Shown here piece by piece: positions 16,010-24,584 of a DNA stretch of 25,437 bases. Both the position numbers and the translations under genes were made by a program. The notes beneath the pieces are model-generated. The model did not search any database and was not told the DNA's origin. It saw only the letters and a program-made list of their open reading frames with translations. The stretch is from NCBI GenBank assembly GCA_051004815.1, contig JBPCJY010000034.1, positions 1-25,437 on the forward strand, written 5' to 3'. Each line of letters opens with the position of its first letter. The stretch's first letter is position 1. This DNA comes from JBBQXY01 sp051004815 (GTDB lineage: Bacteria; Chloroflexota; Ktedonobacteria; Ktedonobacterales; Ktedonobacteraceae).

Positions 16010-17837
16010 GTGTCTCCCATGGATTCGCTTGATGTTTACTCAGTGCCTGATCCAGGGTCGTACAGGCCGTAATAAGCGCGAGATGCGTGAAGGCTTGCGG
16101 AAAATTTCCTAATGCCTCACCCGTTGAGCTGATCTCCTCAGCATAGATCCCGACGTGGTTGCTATACGCGAGCAGTTTCTCTAGCATCAAGCGAGCCTTG
16201 TCCAGGCGACCTGCACGCGCAAGGTTCTGCACCAGCCAGAAACTGCATGCACCAAAGGTCCCTTCCACGCTGCCAAGGCCATCATTGGCCGCGTCCTTGG
16301 GGTTATAGCGGTGTACTAATGCTCCGTCGGCTAACTCCTTTTCAATACGATCAATGGTGGAAAGCATCCGTGGTTCCCGTGAACCCGTGAAACTGGTGAT
16401 CGTCATCAACAAGGAACTGGCATCTACTGCATCGCTGCCATAATACTGCACAAAGCTGTGTTTTTGCTCGTTCCATCCCTGCTCCATAATTTGCTTGTAG
16501 ATGGAAGCGCGTATTTTTACCCATTCCTCCGTTGGGGCCGGCCACCCTCGGTGACGTGCCACGCGAATGGCGCGATCAAACGCCACCCAGCCCATCACGC
16601 GCGAATTGACAAAGTGTTTTGGTCCTCCACGAACCTCCCAGATGCCTTCGTCTGTGTCTTGCCAATGCTCACTCAGCCAATTGAGTAGGCACTGCACGTT
16701 CTCCCAGAGATCATAGGAGATGGGTTCATAGCGATTATAGATGGCGATAGCATCCAACAACTCGCCATAGATACCAAGTTGTTGCTGAGCATAAGCCCCG
16801 TTCCCAATGCGTACAGGGGCACTTTTCTGATAGCCCTCGAAATGATCGAGTGTCTTCTCCGTCAGTTCGTGTTCACCAGTGATGCCATACATAGGCTGAA
16901 TTGTGCCACCTTCTTTCAATTCATGACATCTGGCATCAAGCCACCCCATGAACGCTTCAGCTTCCTGGGTAAAACCGAGGGTCAGTAAACTATCGAGGGT
17001 GAACGAGGCGTCACGCACCCAGCTATAGCGGTAATCCCAGTTGCGTTTCCCTCCAAGTGTTTCGGGTAAACTGGTGGTGGGCGCCGCGACAATCGCTCCT
17101 GTCGGCGCATAGATCAGGAGTTTCAACACGAGAGCTGAGCGCTGTACCATCTCGCGCCACCGCCCTTGATAGTGGCACTGCGAGAGCCAGCTGCGCCAAT
17201 AATTCAGCGTGTCTTGAAATACTGTTTGGTATTGGGTCTCAGAAAGCGGTTGTGGAACCTGCTTCCGCTCTTTCATACTTTCCAGGAGAAAGTGAACTGC
17301 TTGACCAGCATGCAGTGTGAATGTTGCCTGCACACCTCCCTTCCCATCTGCCTCTAAGGGAAGAGGCGAGGCCAGGGCCACATTGAAATGTTCGTTCAGG
17401 AAGATGGCTCCCTCCTTTGACACCTCAACCTGATGAGCATCCTGCGCGTAGTTAAACCCAGGCTGGCACACAAGTTTGAACGTCAGCGAACCATGGACGA
17501 CAGAAACAGAACGAATGATTTGATGCTGATGTTCAGCAGTACCCACCTGCTTAATAGGCATAAACTCGGTAATCTCACCGCTTCCGTCCTCCCTCAGAAA
17601 GCGCGTCAGCAGGATGTTTGTTTCCGGCAGGTAGAGTTGTTGATACTTCACCTCTGACATGTCAGCAGGTGAGATACGGAAAAAGCCGCCTTTGCCTGCA
17701 TCAAGAAGGGCTGCAAAGAGACTTGGTGAGTCAAACCTCGGAAGGCAACACCAATCAATAGAGCCATTTTTGCCAACCAGAGCAACGGTATGCAAGTCAC
17801 CAATAACTGCATAATCCCCAATCGGGAGGTAAGCCAT
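15990..17837 (-). CDS. GH15 glucoamylase/trehalase-like hydrolase
   Basis: This 615-residue protein is a glycoside hydrolase family 15 member without a signal peptide, so cytoplasmic. The N-terminal beta domain (about 1-215, starting YLPIGDYAVIGDLHTVALVG) and the (alpha/alpha)6 catalytic domain (about 225-600) are both complete. The motif WDYRYSWVRDASF (267-279) and the ending GEALGNFPQAFTHLAL are family hallmarks. Candidate acid/base glutamates lie near 397-401 (DEGIWEVRGGP) and 567-568 (YAEEIS). Such proteins cleave glucose from maltodextrins, isomaltose or trehalose; the substrate is not decidable here. It follows the VKOR-like gene by 7 bases. Its last nine residues overlap the transposase relic, so the original C-terminus may have been altered by insertion or deletion. 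Confidence 0.92.
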   Translation of the reverse strand: MAYLPIGDYAVIGDLHTVALVGKNGSIDWCCLPRFDSPSLFAALLDAGKGGFFRISPADMSEVKYQQLYLPETNILLTRFLREDGSGEITEFMPIKQVGTAEHQHQIIRSVSVVHGSLTFKLVCQPGFNYAQDAHQVEVSKEGAIFLNEHFNVALASPLPLEADGKGGVQATFTLHAGQAVHFLLESMKERKQVPQPLSETQYQTVFQDTLNYWRSWLSQCHYQGRWREMVQRSALVLKLLIYAPTGAIVAAPTTSLPETLGGKRNWDYRYSWVRDASFTLDSLLTLGFTQEAEAFMGWLDARCHELKEGGTIQPMYGITGEHELTEKTLDHFEGYQKSAPVRIGNGAYAQQQLGIYGELLDAIAIYNRYEPISYDLWENVQCLLNWLSEHWQDTDEGIWEVRGGPKHFVNSRVMGWVAFDRAIRVARHRGWPAPTEEWVKIRASIYKQIMEQGWNEQKHSFVQYYGSDAVDASSLLMTITSFTGSREPRMLSTIDRIEKELADGALVHRYNPKDAANDGLGSVEGTFGACSFWLVQNLARAGRLDKARLMLEKLLAYSNHVGIYAEEISSTGEALGNFPQAFTHLALITACTTLDQALSKHQANPWETHGTLYD

Positions 17838-17844
17838 GAGATTT

Positions 17845-18348
17845 CTACCCTTTCTTTACGAGCTGACGAAGGGCTGCATATGTCTCTGGAATAACCAGTG
17901 GTACGGTAACAAGCGTTGTGCCAGCAGCGAGAAGACACCAGGAACAGTAGGCATGGTACTTTGTCTTTTGGTCAACGAATAGCCGAATTGCCTGCGAGGT
18001 GTCGAAGGCGACTTTCGCCGCCAGCATCAGGGGAATCCACGGATGCTCCTTTGCGCGGTCCTGTCCACCCATTGCCGCCAGTCCCATCGTCATAGCGTAG
18101 TTGCCAATGCCAAGAATGCCGTCGGGCGTTGCAAAGCGTGAGTATGCTTCAGCGGAAGCATCTACTTTGTCAGCATTCAGTCCTGGGAGTGGCGGCTCTG
18201 GCAGATGTTTGATGATGCCCATCTGGTACAGGGTAATCAGGCTCATCGCTCCAATAGCAACCATCTCCAAGCCTACGATGCCACGTCGCTGCGCCAGGAA
18301 TGGTCCTGAGCCAAGCCGTAACTGTCTGCCTAGTTCTTCTGGCTTCAT
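17845..18348 (-). CDS. VKOR-like membrane protein with a single CxxC
   Basis: This 167-residue, four-helix membrane protein resembles the vitamin K epoxide reductase family, which passes electrons between dithiols and quinone. The C-terminal active-site pair is visible as CSWC at 135-138 followed by a hydrophobic helix. The region 58-90 (NADKVDASAEAYSRF...GILGIGNYAMTMGLA) parallels the VKOR segment that normally carries two loop cysteines. Here there are none, and the CSWC pair are the only cysteines in the protein. Start: ATG at 18348 with GGAGG 5 bases before it, overlapping the SDR stop by four bases. Disulfide exchange with a partner is possible, but the classical relay is incomplete. Confidence 0.7.
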   Translation of the reverse strand: MKPEELGRQLRLGSGPFLAQRRGIVGLEMVAIGAMSLITLYQMGIIKHLPEPPLPGLNADKVDASAEAYSRFATPDGILGIGNYAMTMGLAAMGGQDRAKEHPWIPLMLAAKVAFDTSQAIRLFVDQKTKYHAYCSWCLLAAGTTLVTVPLVIPETYAALRQLVKKG

Positions 18349-19352
18349 TGCTTCCTCCAAAAGAGGGCTACCCCTACAAGGCTGGCAATGCCAGCACCAA
18401 CAAAGGCAAGGAGACCAACATGGGTATCGGCCCAAAGCTGCCAACTCCAACTCGTCGCTCTGCTGTCAAACGTTCCGCGTGCGCCGTGATCCTGCTTCTC
18501 ATCAACTGGCTCCCACAAATTATTGGGACTGTTTGGATTGGCACGTTGCCCCGTTTGCTGTGATTTGTAACCTGTCTTGCCGAGATACAGGTCGCCAAGC
18601 GCGGGGAAAACCTTATTGCCCTGAATAGCGATTACGGTAGACAGGCCAATAAACAGTTCTCGGCGGTAGTGGTCTGTCACCCATGTCACGGCGTCGCCGA
18701 TGACTTCTGGCTGATAAATCGGCGGCACGGGCTGTGCCTTATCGGGCATGCGGTTCTTGACCCAACTAAACTGCGGGGTATTGACGGCAGGAAGTTGCAC
18801 CATCGTGATCTGCACATTGCTTTTGTCGTGGATCAACTCACAGTGAATCGAGTCGGTAAACCCCATGATAGCGTGCTTCGCCCCGCAGTAGGCCGACTGG
18901 AGCGGAATACTTCTATAAGCAAGGGCGGAGCCTATTTGAATAATCCTGCCCCTGTCACGCGGCAGCATGCGGTGTAGGGCGGCCATCGTCCCGTACACGA
19001 AGCCAAGATAGGCGACCTCGGTCACACGCTTGAACTCTTCTGGTTTCATCTCTTTGAAGGGCGAGAACACTGAGGCCATGGCCACATTGACCCACACGTC
19101 GATCGGGCCGAAGGTCTCCTCAACCTTTGCAGCAGCAGCCTCGACCTGCTCGTGATCGGCCGTATCTGTTGGAATGGCAATCGCTTTCCCGCCAGCCGCC
19201 TCAACATCTCTACACGCACCCTCCAACCCTGCGTGACCACGGGCCAGCAGTCCAATATGTGCGCCTCGTGTGGCGAATGCTTGCACAATGGCACGACCAA
19301 CGCCAGCAGAAGCACCAGTAACAACCACCACTTCCGGTGTGTGTGCTTTCAT
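18345..19352 (-). CDS. SDR-family oxidoreductase with C-terminal membrane anchor
   Basis: This is a 335-residue short-chain dehydrogenase. The cofactor loop GASAGVG is at 13-19, and the catalytic Ser142, Tyr155 and Lys159 are present (GSALAYRS...YCGAK). The usual NNAG is changed to VNVAMAS. After the core (about 1-250), a linker rich in Gln/Asn/Pro leads to one hydrophobic helix near the end (HVGLLAFVGAGIASLVGVALFW), an unusual tail that should anchor the enzyme to the membrane. The ATG at 19352 follows AAGGGA with a 7-base spacer. It is 32 bases from the M24-like stop and overlaps the VKOR-like start by ATGA (18345-18348). The substrate is unknown. Confidence 0.9.
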   Translation of the reverse strand: MKAHTPEVVVVTGASAGVGRAIVQAFATRGAHIGLLARGHAGLEGACRDVEAAGGKAIAIPTDTADHEQVEAAAAKVEETFGPIDVWVNVAMASVFSPFKEMKPEEFKRVTEVAYLGFVYGTMAALHRMLPRDRGRIIQIGSALAYRSIPLQSAYCGAKHAIMGFTDSIHCELIHDKSNVQITMVQLPAVNTPQFSWVKNRMPDKAQPVPPIYQPEVIGDAVTWVTDHYRRELFIGLSTVIAIQGNKVFPALGDLYLGKTGYKSQQTGQRANPNSPNNLWEPVDEKQDHGARGTFDSRATSWSWQLWADTHVGLLAFVGAGIASLVGVALFWRKQ

Positions 19353-19384
19353 CTTTGTTTCCCTTTCTCTAAAGATAGAAGAAT

Positions 19385-20587
19385 CTATTTCTCTACAACT
19401 AACCAAGCTACATCGCGAGGAAGTGCTGATGAGAGCACCTCGTTTCCATCCATGCGCACCGCAACATTGTCATTCAGGCGGAATCCACCCTTTCCATCCA
19501 GGTAGACCGCAGGTTCCATGTTGTGAACCATACCGTTGCGTAGGACGTCATGTGAGGCGGGATGCAACACAGGGGTAGCTGCGTGGTTAATGGCCTGGAA
19601 GCCAAAACCGTGTCCAAGCCCATGTTTGAAGGCCGCACCGAAGCCAGCCTGTTGCATGACCTGGCGTGCCGCTCCATCGGCGGCTCGCGCACTCACCCCA
19701 TCACGAATAATCTTCAAAGCTGCTTCTTGAGCCGCGATACAGGCTTGATACACCTTGATCCATTCCTCACTGATCGTCCCAGCAAAGAACGTGCGCGTCA
19801 GTTCCGCCCAGTAGCCGTTGACGCCAATCTCCATCTGGACCATCACCGTATCGCCTTGCTTGATGGACGCATGCGAGGTCAAGTTGAAGGCGCGATACGC
19901 CAGAGCCGCACGCGGGCCTGCCATCACATGCACATGATGCGCACCTGATGCTGCATATCCCGCACGTAGCAAAGCTGCATAGGTCGCTGCTGAAACATCA
20001 GCTTCTGTTGCTCCAACATGAATAGCTTCACGCGCTGCGGCAAAGCCCTGATATGCCACCGATTCGCAACGCCTGATCGCGGCCAGTTCCTCCTCGGTTT
20101 TGACTGCGGAAAGCTCGTCCAGGAGAGACGTGGCATCGCGGAACTCTCCACCGAGTAACAGCAGATGCAGTAAATCATGTGTCTCTGGCCCTGTCACGTC
20201 TACCTGAGTGTATGCGGGCATAATAGGTGTTCGTCCCCCTTCGATGCCGACAATCGCTCCGGCGTTGAGTCCTGCTGAACGCAGGAGCTCACCAATCGAT
20301 TCTCGCGCGGCATCAAGCGTGGTGCTGATGTAGCCCATCGTCTCTTCGGCGAAGGTTTTCACCTCCACGGCGGTTCCTGCTGGGACAAGATCCTTTTCAC
20401 CAGCAGGGATGGCGAAACGAATCTCAAGCTCTTGCGCGGGGTTGAGCGAGACAAGGCAAAATGAATTGCCTAAAATTGGCTGATAGCCCGTGAGCATAAG
20501 CACATGCTGTGGAATGCGACAGAGCAAGGCATGATAGCCTTCTCGCGCAAAGAGAGCCTTGATGTGTTCGAGACGCGCTGTATTCAT
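19385..20587 (-). CDS. M24-family (Xaa-Pro peptidase fold) protein with altered metal ligands
   Basis: This 400-residue protein has the two-domain layout of Xaa-Pro dipeptidases/creatinase: an N-terminal domain (about 1-155) and a pita-bread catalytic domain (about 160-400) with GLGHGFGF at 324-330. The five canonical metal ligands Asp-Asp-His-Glu-Glu align to Glu253 (QMEIG), Glu262 (AELTRTF), His326, Glu358 (NMEPAVY) and Asn372 (RLNDNVAV). Three of five are changed, so normal dimetal peptidase activity is doubtful; a creatinase-like metal-free hydrolase or a binding role is possible. AGGAG lies 7 bases before the ATG at 20587, which overlaps the GMC stop (ATGA). Confidence 0.88.
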   Translation of the reverse strand: MNTARLEHIKALFAREGYHALLCRIPQHVLMLTGYQPILGNSFCLVSLNPAQELEIRFAIPAGEKDLVPAGTAVEVKTFAEETMGYISTTLDAARESIGELLRSAGLNAGAIVGIEGGRTPIMPAYTQVDVTGPETHDLLHLLLLGGEFRDATSLLDELSAVKTEEELAAIRRCESVAYQGFAAAREAIHVGATEADVSAATYAALLRAGYAASGAHHVHVMAGPRAALAYRAFNLTSHASIKQGDTVMVQMEIGVNGYWAELTRTFFAGTISEEWIKVYQACIAAQEAALKIIRDGVSARAADGAARQVMQQAGFGAAFKHGLGHGFGFQAINHAATPVLHPASHDVLRNGMVHNMEPAVYLDGKGGFRLNDNVAVRMDGNEVLSSALPRDVAWLVVEK

Positions 20588-22344
20588 CTTTTAGCTCCTG
20601 CTGAGTATTTGATGCGCGGTACCCCCTTGTTCGCCGTTCCTGCAGGAGACATATTGTGGCGAACAGGAGGATTGGGAACAGAGACAGTCTCTGGATGATT
20701 GGACAGCAAGTCAGCTCCATTCGAGATGATATAGTCTGCTGTACGGGCCGCGAGAGCTTGAATCGTGAGTCCTGGATTGGCTGATCCCTGCGTCGGAAGC
20801 AAACTCCCGTCACACACAAACAGATTCGGGATGTCATGCGTTCGGCCAAAGCTGTCCGTGACGGAAGTACGCGAGTCAGCACCCATGCGTGCGCCTCCCA
20901 CCAGATGCGCATAGCGTGCTTCCTCCGCCACCTCCTGTGCGCCAGCAGCATACATAACCTCGGTCGTCTTCTCGACGCCAGCTTGAGCGATCTTCTTATC
21001 GTTCTCGTGCAATTTGAACGTGACTTTTGCGACACGAAGACCGAACTGATCGGTCGCGTCGGCGAGTTCCACTCGGTTGTCTGCCCACGGCAAAATTTCG
21101 CCGAGGACACCAAGGGCCGCCCAGTGGTTGTAGTCCATCATGATGCGGCGCATCCCCCAACCCCATGCACCTTTCGCCACCATCATCTGCTTTGCAAAGC
21201 CTATCGGGAGCGGCCCCACCGTCTGGATGGCAAAGCCACGGATAAAGTTATTTTTGGGATTCGTTTCGTAGAACTCCTCGGTGAGGCCATGCGCTGGCGG
21301 GGCCTTGTACATACGAATAGGATTCTCGAAACGGCCCAGCACCACATTGCCAATCTGCACCATGAGATACTTGCCGACGGTGCCGCTCGAGTTCGCGAGT
21401 CCATGCTCGAAGCCAGAACACGCCGAACTCAAGAGTAAGCGTGGTGTCTCGATGGCATAGCCAGAGACAATAACGACCTTTGCCTTCTGCTCTTGCTCAT
21501 TGCCATCGGGATCAAAGTACGTCACGCCCGTCGCACGTCCATTCTTCATGTTGATGCGCGAGACCATGCAATGATCGCGAATCTCGGCCCCATGATGGAT
21601 CGCATCGGGAACATGGCTAATCAGTGTACTTTGCTTCGCGCCCACCTTGCAGCCTTGAATGCAGAAACCACGGTAGATGCAATGTTGGCGATCGCCGTGG
21701 GAGCCTGCGAGGATCGCAACTGGACCACCAGCAACAACGGGAATGCCCAGCTTCGTACACCCCTTGACGAGCACATCTCCTACACCCCCCAGCGGATGAG
21801 GCCCATAGCTATAGCCGTGTGGATGTCCCCACGGATAATAAGCAGGGCCAGAGACAGGAATCTCCTTCTCTAACAGTTCGTAGTATGGCCTCATATCCTC
21901 ATAGGTGATGGGCCAGTCTGCACCAAGACCGTCGGAGGACAGGACATGAAAATCCGAGGGGTGGAAGCGCGGCGTAAAGCCCGCCCAGTGGACCGAGCCA
22001 CCGCCAACGCCATGCCCGCTGTTATTCGCGCCAAGCGTAATCGGGTCTTCCCCACCTGTAATACGGAGATCATTCCAGTATAATTTGGACGAGCCTGCCT
22101 CGTCACTGACCCAGTCTCGCTCTGTCTCCCAGAAAGGACCCGCTTCTATGCCCACGACCCGAAACCCAGCATGGGCAAGCCGCTGCACGAGAACGCCACC
22201 CGCTGCACCAACGCCCACGATACAGAAATCCACCTCTTCGCCCGGCTGATAGTGGTGCATTGGGAAATCTATCTTTTGAATCGGTCCGAGCATATGTTCA
22301 GCGGACTTTTGTCCTTGAAACTCACCAAAAATTGGATGTTTCAT
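20584..22344 (-). CDS. GMC-type flavoprotein dehydrogenase
   Basis: This 586-residue protein is a glucose-methanol-choline family oxidoreductase of the gluconate-2-dehydrogenase large-subunit kind; it would oxidise a sugar, sugar acid or alcohol with FAD. Visible features are the FAD fold VDFCIVGVGAAGGVL (GVGAAGG at 44-50), HGVGGGSVHWAG, a Cys-rich stretch CIYRGFCIQGCKVGAK, HLVGGARMG, and the C-terminal signature DGSLLPTQGSANPGLTIQALAAR. No Tat or Sec signal is present. AAGGAG lies 8 bases before the ATG, 12 bases after the subunit-3-like stop. The neighbour relationship strongly suggests a complex with that subunit. The electron acceptor is unknown, as no cytochrome c gene is in the window. 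Confidence 0.92.
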   Translation of the reverse strand: MKHPIFGEFQGQKSAEHMLGPIQKIDFPMHHYQPGEEVDFCIVGVGAAGGVLVQRLAHAGFRVVGIEAGPFWETERDWVSDEAGSSKLYWNDLRITGGEDPITLGANNSGHGVGGGSVHWAGFTPRFHPSDFHVLSSDGLGADWPITYEDMRPYYELLEKEIPVSGPAYYPWGHPHGYSYGPHPLGGVGDVLVKGCTKLGIPVVAGGPVAILAGSHGDRQHCIYRGFCIQGCKVGAKQSTLISHVPDAIHHGAEIRDHCMVSRINMKNGRATGVTYFDPDGNEQEQKAKVVIVSGYAIETPRLLLSSACSGFEHGLANSSGTVGKYLMVQIGNVVLGRFENPIRMYKAPPAHGLTEEFYETNPKNNFIRGFAIQTVGPLPIGFAKQMMVAKGAWGWGMRRIMMDYNHWAALGVLGEILPWADNRVELADATDQFGLRVAKVTFKLHENDKKIAQAGVEKTTEVMYAAGAQEVAEEARYAHLVGGARMGADSRTSVTDSFGRTHDIPNLFVCDGSLLPTQGSANPGLTIQALAARTADYIISNGADLLSNHPETVSVPNPPVRHNMSPAGTANKGVPRIKYSAGAKR

Positions 22345-22356
22345 CGCATTCGCTCC

Positions 22357-23166
22357 TTAATGTGTTCCCTCTTGCCCTGAAGTCTGCTGCTTATGCCCGC
22401 CTGGACCACCTACTGGCTTGTAGGTATCGGAAAGCGCATCAGCAGGTGCTTTCCATTCGTAGCGTTGTTCTTCCACCTCCCAGGGTTCGGGTTTGCCCCC
22501 TTCCAGACGCATATAGCCACGTGGATAGGCCGGGCCGCCAAAGCCAACCTCGTCCCACGCAAAGGGGTGAGCATAGTAGACTTCAATCGCATCCTGCATC
22601 AGCAGCATCCAGTAACGTGTCACAGGCATCTTTTTCCAGATCTCCTCACCCGCCGGTGGGTTGCCGTCGTGAATGGTCTGGAGGACCTGATCTTGTTCGC
22701 GCGGCTCAAGTTGTACGAAAGAGTGGTGAAACAGATGGTGCGCAATGGCTTCAATCGCTTGCAGTCCAAGCCGGTGCGCCTCATGATCAGGCGGCATATC
22801 CTCAAAGCGATAGCCATCAATGCGCCCACTATGGAGGCGCTCATCGATGGCGTTCACGAGTGGAATCTTATGCGCCTCATCGCGGTCATCTTGCGGCAGT
22901 AAACGGTCACACATCGCTTGCATCAACTGTGCTTCTTCATGCGTAAAAAAGCGGATGGGTGGAACATGCTCAACACGAGCTAGCACTACTTTGCGTGTGG
23001 CCTCATCCCAGAAGGCTTTTTGGCTCAACGTCTGGAAGCCTGGATAGTAGCCAGGCTGTGTACATGGTGCAAGCGGTTGATCGGTCGTGGCGTCTATGGG
23101 GAGACGACGTGTGTCGTTTCGCCTCCTCGGCTCAGTAGATCTGTGGTTTTTGTTTCTTATTTTCAT
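22357..23166 (-). CDS. Gluconate 2-dehydrogenase subunit 3-like protein
   Basis: This 269-residue protein matches the small-subunit family that pairs with GMC dehydrogenases: FFTHEEAQLMQAMCDRLLPQD (about 73-93), a helical middle, then MPVTRYWMLLMQDAIEVYYAHPFAWDEVGFGGPAYPRGY, which is highly typical. It is longer than usual because of an Arg/Thr-rich N-terminal extension (about 55 residues, EPRRRNDTRR) and a Pro/Gly/Gln-rich tail. No hydrophobic core follows the arginines, so it is not a working Tat signal. The ATG at 23166 overlaps the stop of the duplicated membrane protein by four bases, and the GMC gene follows after 12 bases. It probably stabilises or exports the flavoprotein. Confidence 0.88.
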   Translation of the reverse strand: MKIRNKNHRSTEPRRRNDTRRLPIDATTDQPLAPCTQPGYYPGFQTLSQKAFWDEATRKVVLARVEHVPPIRFFTHEEAQLMQAMCDRLLPQDDRDEAHKIPLVNAIDERLHSGRIDGYRFEDMPPDHEAHRLGLQAIEAIAHHLFHHSFVQLEPREQDQVLQTIHDGNPPAGEEIWKKMPVTRYWMLLMQDAIEVYYAHPFAWDEVGFGGPAYPRGYMRLEGGKPEPWEVEEQRYEWKAPADALSDTYKPVGGPGGHKQQTSGQEGTH

Positions 23167-24212
23167 GAGCCGGCTCTCCTCAAGAGACTTGCCAGAACGC
23201 CTAAGAAGCCAGAGGCAGCAAAGAGCAATGGTGCGAAGATAGGAGGACCATAGACCAGGTTATAGAAAGGCTTCTTGAGTCCTCCGGGACGACGTACCAC
23301 ACCACGAACGTGGTATAGGAAACCGATTCCTCCGTCCAACAGAGCCAGTACTGAAGCTATCGGCAAGAGGGTACGCGCGAGAGTGCGACTCCATACAGAC
23401 CCAATGCCAGCGAACATCAGCACAGGGGTCAGCAGAATGGGAGTCCACTGAACGCGATAGCTGAAGTTATTCTTATAGTGTGAGTAGAGTGCTTCAACAC
23501 CACTAAAGAAAGCTGAGACAGCAGTGGCAACCCCTAACATGCGTTGAAAACGTCCTTCTCGTACATCTTGCTCAATGACGAATCCTTCCTGCATGAGCTT
23601 ACGCGGGACCCATCCGAACCATGCCGAGCGTGGACGTGATATTGCTGACAGTGTCGCATGTTCGAGATCATCCTCTCGGCGCAAGAGTGAAGCAATAAAG
23701 CCGAGGAAGCCACTGATCGCGAAAAGGAGAGGCGCGAATACGGGCGGTCCCATAATGACATTAAAGATGGGAATGCGCCACCCTCCTGGTTTGCGTGCGA
23801 TGCCACGCACATGAAAGTAGAAGCCAACGACACCATCAAGCATCGCAATAAGCGACACAAGTGGAAGAACCGTCCGTGCAGCGCGTCGACTGAATACGCC
23901 CCATATACCAGCAATAGTCAGCATCGGGCTAATAAGCACAGGTGTATACATGATCTGCTGACCATAACTGCCGCGGTAATGTTCATAGGTTACTTCTAGT
24001 CCCGCAAGCAGACTAGAGGCGGCTGCGATCAGCGAAAGACTACGCTGGAAGCGTCCTTCACGGATATGCTGATCGAGCACAATCCCCTCATGAGTAATCT
24101 TGCGTGGCAACAGGTTTAATAGGCCAGAGCGATGAGGTTTCCCATGAGGAAGGGGGATTGAGGACTCATCAACCAATTTTTTGATCGTAGCAACAGGTCT
24201 TGTGAGAGCCAT
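23163..24212 (-). CDS. Internally duplicated membrane protein of unknown function
   Basis: This 349-residue protein is made of two copies of one unit: about 33-180 and 201-347, offset by 167 residues. Each begins PRK-(I/L)-x-x-EG-(I/F)-V, has REGRFQR, about four hydrophobic segments, the motif HVRG-(x)4-(R/K)PGG, then GPP-(V/I)-FAPLLFA-(x)-SGFLG and ends SLLRR. Conserved histidines recur at equal places: His78/His245 (in EHY, SHY) and His134/His301 (in FHVRG, YHVRG), 56 residues apart in each half. I know of no function. The ATG at 24212 has AGGAG 10 bases before it; an upstream in-frame ATG (24296) lacks a site. It is coupled by ATGA to the subunit-3-like gene, so a membrane anchor or quinone/heme site for the dehydrogenase is an attractive guess. 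Confidence 0.8.
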   Translation of the reverse strand: MALTRPVATIKKLVDESSIPLPHGKPHRSGLLNLLPRKITHEGIVLDQHIREGRFQRSLSLIAAASSLLAGLEVTYEHYRGSYGQQIMYTPVLISPMLTIAGIWGVFSRRAARTVLPLVSLIAMLDGVVGFYFHVRGIARKPGGWRIPIFNVIMGPPVFAPLLFAISGFLGFIASLLRREDDLEHATLSAISRPRSAWFGWVPRKLMQEGFVIEQDVREGRFQRMLGVATAVSAFFSGVEALYSHYKNNFSYRVQWTPILLTPVLMFAGIGSVWSRTLARTLLPIASVLALLDGGIGFLYHVRGVVRRPGGLKKPFYNLVYGPPIFAPLLFAASGFLGVLASLLRRAGS

Positions 24213-24584
24213 AAGACTATTTCTCCTCTCTTTTCCTATCCTTTTCCATGTGTTTTTCGCAGCAGTTTCCATATGGAGAGCCTTACGTTTGGTCATCTGC
24301 TCAATCTGCTTTCATGGTCATGATGGCCTTATGATGGCAATGCCCTTGCACAACGGCTTGTCTGTGGAGTTTCGGCGGCTGATACTCCTTTACCTTCTAC
24401 TGTCGCCAAATTTCGTGCTCGCCATACCTACACCTACTTCCTTCTATGCATATGAGTGACTCCACTCAGTCGTGTAAGCGAAGCGAGATGCGCCAGCATC
24501 GTTCACGACTGAATAAGGAGACTCAAGAAGCGCGAGATGCGCCAGCATCGTTCATGTATGACTCTACAAGAACTTCCTTCTGGC
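24213..24584. other. Intergenic region between ThDP enzyme and membrane protein
   Basis: No gene is seen in these 372 bases. They hold the direct repeat/hairpin at 24466-24554 and should contain a promoter for the following operon, but no convincing -35/-10 pair could be chosen on the minus strand. Confidence 0.5.
24466..24554. repeat. 23-bp direct repeat with nested hairpin
   Basis: A 23-base sequence beginning GCGAGATGCGCCAGC occurs at 24483-24505 and again, identical, at 24532-24554 (49-base period). Each copy contains GATGC-GCCA-GCATC, a small hairpin. The first copy is also framed by TCAGTCGTG (24466-24474) and CACGACTGA (24504-24512), making a larger two-storey stem. On the minus strand this comes 31 bases after the ThDP enzyme stop, so it may act as a terminator or RNA-processing signal. 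Confidence 0.75.

Noticed and set aside
22357..23166. Tat signal peptide on the subunit-3-like protein (EPRRRNDTRR)
   Set aside because: No hydrophobic stretch follows the arginines, so it is not an export signal.
24466..24554. CRISPR array
   Set aside because: Only two repeat copies with a 26-base spacer, no cas genes, and nested stems that fit a hairpin element better.
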